A DNA stretch of 64,000 nucleotides, taken from contig MNCI01010443.1 of NCBI GenBank assembly GCA_015680685.1, positions 1,646,235 to 1,710,234 on the forward strand, in the 5' to 3' direction. The DNA is from Gnetum montanum (lineage: Eukaryota; Streptophyta; Gnetopsida; Gnetales; Gnetaceae). The notes beneath the pieces are model-generated. The model saw only the letters and a list, made by a program, of their open reading frames with translations. It was not told the DNA's origin and did not search any database. Positions 1-8,764 of the stretch are shown piece after piece (position 1 is the first letter of the stretch; each line of letters starts with the position of its first letter). The translations under genes were made by a program, and so were the position numbers.

Positions 1-1596
1 TGGTGCAAACACTTCAGGAACAGTTGGTGGTGACGTAGAAGGAAGGAAAGGATGAGAATATTGAAATTTCAGAGAAATGTAAGGTACACAAGGTGGTGGT
101 TTTGTTGAGGACATGGGCTGGTAGTATTGAGGAGAATGTTAATGCGGTGAGATAGAGTATGTTGATCTAGTTGGGGAAACAAGATGTTGAACTAAATAAG
201 CATTTAGATTTAGATGATACGAAGGGTGTCTCCAGTTTAGGGATGGCTTCCCCCATGACTGGGATTGTTGTCACTGTGATTGAACACAGTATCTCTATAT
301 GAACTCTGGGTGTAACGTGCTTTCCCAATGCTCATATAAATGTAACAAGATTGGGCATTGGCCCTTGGGGTGATCGTACAGGCATATGTTGCATTCATAT
401 GTATGATTGGCCATTGAGTTCTTATCTTCCTCATCCCTTCTTTACAATTGTCTAATGATACTTTGTCTTGCTTCTCGAGTTATCAAAATGCTATCTCCAA
501 TAATATCGATATATTCTCCACACTTTTTATGCATCCATTCCAACATCTTATTGATCTTTGCCTTGACTTCCTCTAATGATTATTGTATTGGCAAAGATGG
601 TTCTTCCTCCTTGAGATAGGTTGATCTCTCCTTTTTGTGATTATGGACCTCTGTTAAGTTGAGACTTTGGTCTTGTCAATGTTTTTCAACACTCTCCCAT
701 CTAGCCATTTCTTCTTCTTCTTTTGCTACTTGCTTAATAAGAACTTGGAATTAATGGGTTCATAGTTTGTATAGTTGACCTTTGGCATACATCCTTAGGG
801 TCTCTCTTGTTTCATCATGAAGCCCATCAATGATATGGTACATTAGCCTTTCCTCGGAGAACTCATGGCCTGGACAATTTTTTAACAGTGCATAATATCT
901 TTCTAAGGCCATGTCCAAGGGTTCATGTTGTGCTTGTTTCCATTCTTGGATTTGTTTCCTCAAGGGCAACACTCTTGTGTAGGTTTCATATCTTTCATTA
1001 AAGAGTTGGCCAACATCATATTGAATTTGGTTTTAACGATCTATATCATACTTTTTCTTGGCCAACGAGTGTCATAGGAAGGAGCTTGAGTTTTTGCCAA
1101 TGGTTATCAATGTTGTTCCATGCACAAGGATCATAGAAGGCTTGTAAATGTTGTTGCAGATCTAAGTCATAGCCTCCTGAGAAATTGGAAATTTTTTTAA
1201 AATTGAGCCTAGGTAGGTGACTCTCTTTATGATTCCTATGGGAGATTTGAACAGCCTCTTGTATTTGAGTTAGGCTTGTAGTGGCCAGTAGGGGTTCATC
1301 ATCATCGAGTAAGCTATACTTTCGTGTGTTAGGATGATGCTACTTTCATTGATGTTTATAAGAAATCCCCATCTCAGATTGCGTACTCCAATCTTCATTG
1401 TCATATAATTCATTGGTTCTCCAATGAATTGCCTCACTAGATGTGGCATTATTATGGTCTTGTAGGAGAGGCATGGTTGTGCAATTGTGTGTGAATTTTT
1501 ATGTGACTTTTTGTAATTATTTCTTTCTAAAAGATATATCGTTAATTCCTATACAATGACCTTGTATGATATAACTAACCTAGATAACTAGCACTG
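1..1596 (-). pseudogene. gag: Athila-like gag, broken, runs off window start
   Basis: Gag polyprotein remnant of a minus-strand LTR retrotransposon; gag builds the virus-like particle in the cytoplasm. The reading frame follows the primer site at 1597-1614 and is broken by stops. The clearest block (760-972) has the Retrotrans_gag pattern: a run of basic and aromatic residues, then ERYYALLKNCPGHEF and HIIDGLHDETRETL. At 355-393 a CX2CX3HX4C zinc knuckle (CNICLYDHPKGQC) is encoded, the spacing I associate with Athila-type gag. Between them (420-760) lies a charged helical stretch. The 3' part of the element is outside the window. The family call is firm at the Ty3/gypsy level and likely for Athila. 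Confidence 0.75.
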
Positions 1597-1614
1597 TCCC
1601 TGGCAACGGTGCCA
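1597..1614 (-). other. Primer binding site, tRNA-Asp type
   Basis: On the minus strand this reads TGGCACCGTTGCCAGGGA, two changes from TGGCGCCGTTGCCGGGGA, which I recall as the tRNA-Asp-type primer site typical of Athila elements. It lies one base inside the LTR end, exactly where first-strand synthesis would be primed. It fixes the element's orientation. Confidence 0.85.
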
Positions 1615-2310
1615 ATGATGAATGGCGAGGTACCCCTACACTCAACCATACAAATACGAGCGTTTCACGCACAATCTGGTCGAACTCCATAGACAGACTA
1701 GTTTTGGTATCTAGATAGTTACTCTTAGATCATAGTTTGTTGTCTTCCCACCTAGATTGCTATTATCTTTGTCATGTATGGTTTAGTCCAGAGTGAGGTG
1801 TATGATGTGTTCCTACACTAATGCTACTCTTGGGTATGATGGTAAATAATATTGACTAACTAGGAGAGGGAGAGAGTGAGAGAGAATCTAACTAGCCTAA
1901 GTGCAATGAGAATCCATTCCTTAATCATCTGTACACATCTTGGACCTCGTGCATGGCCTAAGTATGCTATTGGGTTACCAAGTAGTCACACTTAAATACT
2001 CGTGATTAAGTCATACTCATTCCACATTTAATAGGAGTTTAGGATAAAGAGATGTTAACTACGAAAGTAATAAATAACAATAAAAATTAAATAATTAAAC
2101 TAAGTGAATGTTGTAATGATGAAGTAATCTCAATCTTTATTTCTGGTCATGTGTGTGTCCAAGTATGTCACACTCGAATAAAGGATGTTGTACAATTACA
2201 ATCATCACATTGTAAGCATGCACTAAGAAATAATTCTATCTCTAAGAAGGAAAAATTGCAAGATTTTGGATAAGAAACTAAGAACTAATGCCAAAACCAA
2301 GTGCGCTGCC

Positions 2311-2322
2311 TTTTATTTATAG
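2311..2322 (-). promoter_or_regulatory. LTR TATA box
   Basis: Minus strand reads CTATAAATAAAA, a good plant TATA box inside the LTR, with the GATATC cluster (about 2338-2440) just upstream in the U3 part. It would drive the minus-strand gag transcript. Confidence 0.55.
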
Positions 2323-2337
2323 GCTCACACAGGAACC

Positions 2338-2440
2338 ATGATATCACGTATGCGATATCGCATGCAGGTCACGATATCACATATGTGATATCACAGCTAC
2401 GATATTGGGGGTCTGATAATAGGGGTTCGATATCGGGACC
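2338..2440. repeat. Cluster of GATATC palindromes in LTR U3
   Basis: At least five copies of the GATATC core occur in about 100 bp. 2373-2392 is a perfect 20-bp palindrome (GATATCACATATGTGATATC) and 2351-2362 a perfect 12-bp one (TGCGATATCGCA). They sit directly upstream of the TATA box, so an enhancer or factor-binding role is plausible but not shown. Confidence 0.7.
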
Positions 2441-2460
2441 TGATAGACCATGACTCATCA

Positions 2461-4492
2461 AAGAGCATCAACAAAAAAAATGAAAAGATAAGGAGCTAAA
2501 GGACATCCTTGTCGTATTGAATTTTTAAGCTCAATAAGCTTAGAGAAGGTTTCATTAATACAAATAACTGAAGAGGCCTTTGAAAAAATAAGATCAATAT
2601 GTCTATCAAAAACAACACCTAAGTTATGATTCTTAACTACACTTCTTAATAAGGATCAATTAAGCATGTCATAAGCTTTTGCAAAATCGAGCTTAAGAAG
2701 AATGGCTTTTTGATCAATGGAAGAATCCCAATGCAAGCCCTCAATAGTAGTAATGACATTGTCTAAAATATACTTGCCTTGAAAAAAGCTAGTTTTCTCT
2801 TTGCTGATGAGATGAAAAAGAAAAGGTTTTAATTTATTGGCTATAGCTTTAGCAATAATTTTGTAGATAACATTTAAAAGAATGATAGGACACTAGTTTC
2901 TAATGCACATACAATCTCCTAGCTTGGGTAGGAGCTTAATAATACTGACATTGATCACTTTTCCAAAGGAACCTTTCCTAAGAGCTTCCATAGACACACT
3001 ATAGATAGTATCTTGAAGAGTGGGCCAGAATTTCTTGAAAAATTCTATAGGAAAACCATCCATATTAGGTGCTTTTCCATCGTAAAGTTGTTGAAGAGCT
3101 TTACCAAGATCTTGTTTAGAAAAAAGAGTAGCATCATCAAAGATGGAATGATTAAAAGGAGTAATAACTCTTAAGCAGATATTAACTATAGTGGGATTAA
3201 TATCTTCTTTACAAAAAGTCCTAGAGTAAAAATCAAGGAAAGCCTATAATATGTCAGTCTTGGAAGTAAAGATATTATCATCAACTTGAATAGCTGGGAT
3301 TTTAGGGGATGAGTGTTCCCCTTTGAGAAGATGAAAAAAATATTTAGTAGCTTGGTCACCCATATAGAGCCAAGAAAGACGAGCACAAGGGTAAGCATCT
3401 CTAGCTTCATGGTGGTCCATCATATGCATGTTTTCCTTGGAAATTTGTAAGAGACAAAATTGAGCCTTAATAGTTTCACCTCTATTAATAGTATTTTGTA
3501 ATAAGGATATTTCCAAATGAAGGTTGGAATTATGAGAATTTAGTCTTAAAGCCACCAATTTATTTACATGTTTGGAAAATCGTTGGAGGCAAATACAAGC
3601 ATTAGTCCACCAATCAATCCAATTGTCTTTGCCAAGGAGTTTAGAATGTAGATTCCATATTTGCATTAATAAATAGCAAAGGGATTTGCAATGAAGAAAG
3701 GTAGTGTTAAAAATATAAGGATCATTGGAAGAGTAGGAGCAACAAAAAAGGGAAAGAGACCAATGAATAGGATAATGATCTAACAAAACCTGGGTATAAT
3801 CTACCTGAATAGGAGCACCGTTGGTGGTAGTAAATTGAATAGAAGCATTCATAGACATGTAGATCCAATCCAACCTAGAAGAAATCTAGGAGTCTCCATG
3901 TCTAACATTACTCCAAGTAAACCAATTAAAAGTACTAGAAGAGGGGTAATTTCCATTAGATTCTTGCAATTTCAATTTGCTCTTCAACAAAATCTAAACA
4001 AAAAGCTCACTATTATCTAAACCACATCTTTGTCCTCCAAACTTATCCTCTAGATGCTTAATCATATTAAATTCTCATGCGGTGATTCAATTAGCTGCAG
4101 GCAAGTTGTACCCAAGCCAATTCCAAAAACGCTTATGGTCATTTAGGTTACAAGGAGTGTAAATCAAAACAAACCCTAGGATTTCATTAATATACTATAA
4201 TCGAACCCAACAACAATGCCTTGAATTTTCACAATTGTGATCAATAATAGACTCCTTTCACTTACTGTGAAGAAGAATTATAGCTCCACTTTTGCCATGT
4301 TTATGGTGAGAAGAAACATAATAACTATTGGAAAAAATACTCTTACAAAAAATTTGAAGATGAAATCCTTGAATTTTAACTTCTTGAATACAAGCAACAT
4401 CTAAGGAATGCCTACAAATATAATCTTAGACTATATAACTTCTACAAAGATTCGAGAGTTCCCTAACATTCCATGAGCAACACTTTATTATG
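2461..4492 (-). pseudogene. LINE ORF2: endonuclease and reverse transcriptase
   Basis: ORF2 of an L1-clade LINE nicks target DNA and copies its RNA there. From the 5' end the minus strand encodes an endonuclease start (KCCSWNVRELSNL, near 4480), then CIQEVKIQ with the catalytic Glu (near 4390), then DHYPIHWSLS near 3790 with the catalytic His. A linker follows with RLSWLYMGDQATKYFFHLLKG (about 3330-3400). RT fingers and palm come next: GKVINVSIIKLLPK (near 2960), LDFAKAYD with one catalytic Asp (near 2690), and IRQGCPLAPYLF (about 2482-2517). Several in-frame stops and at least one frame change show it is dead. The longest clean stretch is 3244-3873. Confidence 0.85.
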
Positions 4493-5599
4493 GATGTGAA
4501 TATGGAGGATCTCCATCAACCACTAATGCCTTAAAAAAATTCCTAGACTCAAATCTATTTACTAAAGGATAACAAGCACTTATTCTTTTGCTAGTGGATT
4601 TATTAGCATTAGCAACAACTGAGGATCGGTGCCCTTTAGGAAAATCATTAAGGATAGGATTATCATGTGTGACTGAGGCATAAGATTTTCAAGTAACTTG
4701 CTCCTAGCCACTAGTAGCATCTTTTAGGACCCCTTCTTAGTTAAGAGGATTCTTAGTAACATTGGTAGCCTCAATATTCATGTCTTTTGCATCTATCATC
4801 TTGGGGTCTAAAGAAGAAGGATTAGCTGAGGAGTGCATATCAATAGTATCATTACCTCTATCCTTAGATATGTTTTTATCTTTTAATTTTTTACTAACCT
4901 GTTTAGCTAAAATTATCTTAGCTTCAATCTTGGTCAGTAGCTTTGGACATTGAGCTTTCCAATGATTAGGATCAAGACAATAATAACAATGGTTTGGGAG
5001 CATAAGATATGAAGTGTTTTGTACAAAAGTATTTCCTTTTACATTAAATTTAGTGAGTTAGTTCATTGCTTTTGCATAAAAATTTTGACACACACTAGTC
5101 AAGTTGGTCTTGTGTGGAAACTTGAAAAGGAATCCATATTGATAACCTACCAACTAGTGTAGTAAGAATGACAACATATGGAGAAAATTGTGATGGGAGC
5201 CTTGAAAATTCTACCCATATTAGAAAAATATTTTTGCTCTCCTTTTCCATGTTAAAATCCTCCTTCTAGGGTTGAAGTACTAAAAATGATTAATAAACAT
5301 CCCAAATAGATTGTTATTTCACAAAATCTACCATAGCCTTGGTTTCAAAAGCAAAAAGAAAAATCCCTCTAGTAAGATTAGAAACTAGGGTTAATCTAAT
5401 ATTTCAAGGTTCCTAGAACTTTTTAACCCATTCCTAGAAAACTGAGGTAAGAGGATTCTGACTAGTAAAAAAGATGGATGAAGATTTGAACGGTTTAATC
5501 AAAGATGTCTTCAAGAAAGCCAAAATGTAAAACATTGTTGTTATCATTCATATTAGTAGTATTTTTAGTGGGTTGCAAATCACTATTGGAGAAGTCCAT
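4488..5599 (-). pseudogene. LINE ORF1 with CCHC zinc knuckle
   Basis: Nucleic-acid-binding ORF1 protein of the LINE. The likely start is the minus-strand ATG at 5597-5599 (MDFSNSDLQPTKN), just after a long stretch without coding signal. The middle part resembles the plant L1 ORF1 N-terminal domain but carries many stops. A canonical knuckle, CYYCLDPNHWKAQC (CX2CX4HX4C), is encoded at 4947-4988, followed by a lysine-rich tail. The frame ends with tandem TAA codons at 4485-4490, overlapping the start of the endonuclease frame. The gene is decayed. Confidence 0.7.
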
Positions 5600-6399
5600 T
5601 ATTTTTCATTTTTTCCTCCAATATCAAAAAATGAAGAGAGTTTGGGTTATAAAATCCCATTGGACCCCAGCCCAAATGCTTTAGGGAATTAGAGTACAGA
5701 GTTTATTAAGACAAAAATAGAAATAGAAAAGGAATAGACTCATTGGGAAACTTGTTCACTGATTAGCAAGAGGCATGCATAGGCACTACACTAATCACCT
5801 AGAAATCCCCACAAATCTCAGCCACTAACAGAAGAAGGTCCCACAAATGAGCACTCAAGCATGACCCCACTTCACAATAGCACAATGCACAATACTACAA
5901 TGCCAGTCAGAACAATGGGTCCAACAGCATACGAGCCAATCATCACTGTAGCCACACTAACAATAAGCCAACAACTTTCTGTTAAAGATTTGTAGATGAG
6001 TAGGCCCCTAGTGGCAATGGTCAAAAACCCTAGTTGTAGCCATAAAGAAGATCTCATTTTGAAACCCCCAAAACACAATAGTATTCCCTACCTAACAAGA
6101 GCCACTTAGCAATGCTATTCAAACCATCTTATGCATAAGATAAGATGGCACAAGAATGCCAATACGTAGTTTAAAGGTCGGGGACTAGTCAAACTCAAAT
6201 TTCATGTTAAAAATTAGAGGATCAAAAAACGTAATGGAAAATGGTAATTAGCCTACTTGGGAATGAAAATTTTACAATATAATTCAAAAAATAAATGTAT
6301 AGTGTAACAAAGAAAATATGTGTATTTCATTTTTGGTAATATAAATAATAAATAAATATAATAATTTAAGCATACTGATAACTTATTCTAATTACACAA
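5600..6399. other. Non-coding stretch between LINE and element C
   Basis: No convincing gene. 5600-6100 is probably the LINE 5' untranslated region or flanking DNA; a 68-residue hydrophobic open frame on the minus strand (5872-6078) has no support. 6180-6400 is AT-rich. I could not find an LTR or primer site for element C here, so how C and the LINE join is unresolved. Confidence 0.4.
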
Positions 6400-6665
6400 T
6401 GTCTTCTTCCCACAAGTGCAATGATACTAAGCCACTAGTACCTTAAGAATGCAGGGTGACATATACTTATCCATATGAGTATGTTTCTGACTTCACCTTC
6501 ATCCTGCATCAAGATGAATAATTTCAATGGCAAGATATGGAGGGGAACATTGTAATGCCTCCTGATCAATCTATTCCTAGGATGCTACTCCAAACTCTTA
6601 GGAGGTTAGGCATCCAGGATCTTTAACAAGAGTACATTATGCATAACCATGACAATCAAGACTAT
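6400..6665 (+). pseudogene. gag: Element C gag, 5' fragment split by element A
   Basis: First part of an Athila-like gag frame. A start at about 6400 (MSSSHKCND) is followed by YEYVSDFTFILHQDE and ends in HNHDNQDY at 6665. Two stops interrupt it. The codons continue without a break at 24746 (HPTKTQCKRDQHWEKHYEDLK) once element A and one copy of its 5-bp target duplication are removed, which shows that A jumped into this gene. The function of this N-terminal segment is not recognised. Confidence 0.65.
6661..6665. repeat. Target site duplication of element A, left copy
   Basis: ACTAT directly precedes the TG of the 5' LTR and is repeated exactly after the CA of the 3' LTR at 24746-24750. A 5-bp duplication is the normal signature of Ty3/gypsy integrase. 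Confidence 0.9.
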
Positions 6666-7003
6666 TGAAACACCCCAAAATTTGAAGGCATATTTGCTTC
6701 ACTAGGCCTTTGCAATTCGCGTAGCGCCACGACAGTTCTTGAGGAGATGGATGCTCTGATGTTCAAATTGTCTAGATTTGGCAAGTCTTCTACCTCAAGT
6801 GTCAACAGGCTAAATGGATTCTCCAGCCTACCCATCTGAGCAATTCACCCAGCTGACCATGCACTTAGGAGTGATGTGTAGAATTGTTGGCAATGCTCAG
6901 GATGCGTAAAATGCTTCAGTAATTTTTCTAAGTCAAGGAGTTTCACTACTCTATGCTACACTATGTAGCGTAGCGGACTTCAGAAGACGTTTGCAGAAGC
7001 AAA

Positions 7004-7037
7004 GTGCTACGCTACACTATGCTACGTAGCGTAGCAC
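7004..7037. repeat. Perfect 12-bp inverted repeat in U3
   Basis: GTGCTACGCTAC (7004-7015) and GTAGCGTAGCAC (7026-7037) are perfect inverted copies separated by 10 bases. It is the cleanest of many GCTACG-type repeats between 6950 and 7460. The E LTR keeps an 8-bp version (GTGCTACG / CGTAGCAC, near 50301-50325). Confidence 0.85.
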
Positions 7038-7652
7038 AGTGTAGCAAAAGCGAGACGGTCAATCCCCTTGCCTAACTTCAAGTACTTTAGCAATGTCTCC
7101 TTCCGTCAAAAAGTAGTTAACTTGGCAAAAGAAGGTCATGTTTGCTGCTATGCTACACTAAACTACATGGCGCAGCGAGGCATAGCAATTTTGCGAAAGA
7201 GACAGAAGGCATCTCAAAGGGCGGGATCAGTAAGTTCATAAGTTTCACAGTGAAAAAGACAAAGTTTGCAGGTCAATGACATTTTTGCGACTAAGGCCAG
7301 TCGCTACGCTATGCTACGCTGTGTAGCATAGCATAGCATAGCAAACATGCAATAAATAGTTAACACACTTCAAAGGCTTTCAACACATGCAGTGAAATGT
7401 GGAGCAAGATGCTACGCTACGCCAAACATGCTACTCTACAAAGCATAGCAAAGCGTGGCAAGTAATTATGCCACATCAATGTACCTCACCTAATTGACCA
7501 TTGCTCTGATAGTGTAATTAGGATATGGTAGGCTCATAATTATGGCATGGCAGGCTCGCCCAATGGTCATGCAAGCATGTGCAACGTAGACAAGTCAACC
7601 TGGGCCAAAGGCACGTGGCATCCAAACTACCCCTTTCGCGTGCCCTTGGTCC

Positions 7653-7660
7653 TATACATA
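7653..7660 (+). promoter_or_regulatory. Element A 5' LTR TATA box (degraded)
   Basis: TATACATA within CCTATACATACCCC. The same place reads TATAAATA in the A 3' LTR (24104-24111) and in the E LTR (51078-51085), so this is the LTR core promoter with one substitution here. A G-box-like CACGTGG lies about 40 bp upstream. Confidence 0.65.
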
Positions 7661-8317
7661 CCCCAACGAGCAATGTTCAAAGGGCTTCCTTTTGGGCAAT
7701 TCATTTCAATTGATTCTTTTTGGCAATCTAGTAGGCTAACAATTTTGTTCGCTGATAAGAAAAAAGTTAGCACTATAACCTTAAGCATTGTAAGCTTTCT
7801 ATTTGGCATTATAAATAGTTAGCACTCTCAGTTGGCATTTTGTTCTACTCTTTTCTACCACCTTGGTAGCACTTTGCATTGTTAATGCCTGAGTCCGTGT
7901 TCGAGCACACAAACGTCTTGCTCTACACATCTTGGTTACTCTCGGGGTCTATGCACTTCTTAGTGTTGTGCAACCGACTATATCCACTTTGATAAAGCGA
8001 AGTCGTAGCTTCGAAGCGGTGCATTTTTCTAACTGCATTTCATTTTGTCTCCTACTTATTATTGCATTTTACACTTTTTTCTATCTCTTTTACATTTAAG
8101 CATTACTTCACACTATCAGTCTCATTTTCAAATCACATGTTGCAAAAGGTTATATTAACACTGACTAAGTCCCTTTCTGATCGACTAGACCGGCCAGGGT
8201 GCCCCATTTCCGTTCCATCTAGCATGGCCCTCCCGCAGAAATGGGGTTAAGAATGTCAACAATCGACAACCTCTCGGCGTTTTCTAGCCACCGATGTTTT
8301 CATTCACTACAGTTTTC

Positions 8318-8336
8318 TAGCGCTAGAAGGAGGGCC
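8318..8336 (+). other. Element A primer binding site
   Basis: TAGCGCTAGAAGGAGGGCC, six bases after the LTR end. Element B keeps TGGCGCTAGAAGGAGGGCC, so the first G has become A here. The TGGCGC start fits the CCA end of a tRNA; I do not assign the tRNA. This motif is, to my memory, common in plant Tat-lineage elements. Confidence 0.85.
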
Positions 8337-8381
8337 TTTTAGTGCCCTTTCCGCATGTCATGGTAGTCTTGTAAGGCCTTC

Positions 8382-8659
8382 TACACCCTGATACACATTA
8401 GTGTAAACTTGACACCCGTCTGTGGTTTTTTACACGTCGTGTGGTGCAGATCGGTCGCCTCGATGATTCCTCGGGAACCCTACAGGACATAAAGCCTCTG
8501 GTCGCCAGCTAACTTGCCTATCTTACGGTAGTTTTGCACGCATTCTGTACCCTATCGTGTACTAGTGTAAACGTGACACTCTTTTCCAGTTTTTTACACA
8601 TCGTGTGGTATAGATCGGTCGCCTCGACGATTCCTTGGGAGCTCGACAAGACATAAAGC
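8382..8659 (+). repeat. Tandem duplication in element A leader
   Basis: Two diverged copies, about 8382-8496 and 8547-8659, 165 bp apart, each running from a CTACACCCTG/GTACCCTATC start through AGTGTAAAC and GATCGGTCGCCTCGA to CATAAAGC. Element E has the same pair at 51796-51909 and 51961-52073 with the same 165-bp period. Lying between primer site and gag, it could hold packaging or dimerisation structure; that is inference. Confidence 0.8.
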
Positions 8660-8764
8660 ATTTTTGATTATTTTCCAATTCCTTTGTTTTTCTCGTCCGC
8701 AAAACTATTTAGCTTTATGATTTTCTTACTTTTCGCATTTGCAAAGCTGTATAGCTTAGTGACA

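Larger units (their letters stand above)
1616..2460 (-). mobile_element. 5' LTR of minus-strand Athila-like element
   Basis: An 845-bp long terminal repeat bounded by the inverted repeat TGATGA (1616-1621) and TCATCA (2455-2460). It abuts the primer site on one side and interrupts LINE reverse transcriptase sequence on the other. It contains a TATA box (2311-2322, minus strand) and a cluster of GATATC palindromes upstream of it. No second LTR is visible because the element runs off the window, so the target duplication cannot be checked; the base run next to 2460 is AAGAG. Confidence 0.8.
2461..5599 (-). mobile_element. L1-type LINE, 3' end cut off by LTR insertion
   Basis: Non-LTR retrotransposon read on the minus strand: ORF1 with a CCHC knuckle, then ORF2 with an endonuclease and reverse transcriptase. 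The RT stops abruptly at 2461, within the segment following IRQGCPLAPYLF, because the Athila-like LTR begins there; the remaining RT (including the catalytic xADD motif), the 3' UTR and the poly-A tail are absent from the window. The 5' limit is uncertain and may reach beyond 6078, since sequence 5600-6078 has no coding signal on this strand. Confidence 0.85.
6666..8311 (+). mobile_element. Element A 5' LTR
   Basis: 1646 bp, from TGAAACACCCCAAAATTTG to CACTACA. It shares its first bases with the LTRs of B, D and E. The U3 part is full of GCTACG/CGTAGC inverted repeats (about 6950-7460). A G-box-like CACGTGG lies at 7612-7618 and a TATA-like TATACATA at 7653-7660; the 3' LTR keeps the better form TATAAATA. 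Confidence 0.93.

Noticed and set aside
5872-6078. 68-residue hydrophobic open frame on minus strand
   Set aside because: No conserved motif, no related copy in the window; likely chance in LINE 5' untranslated DNA.
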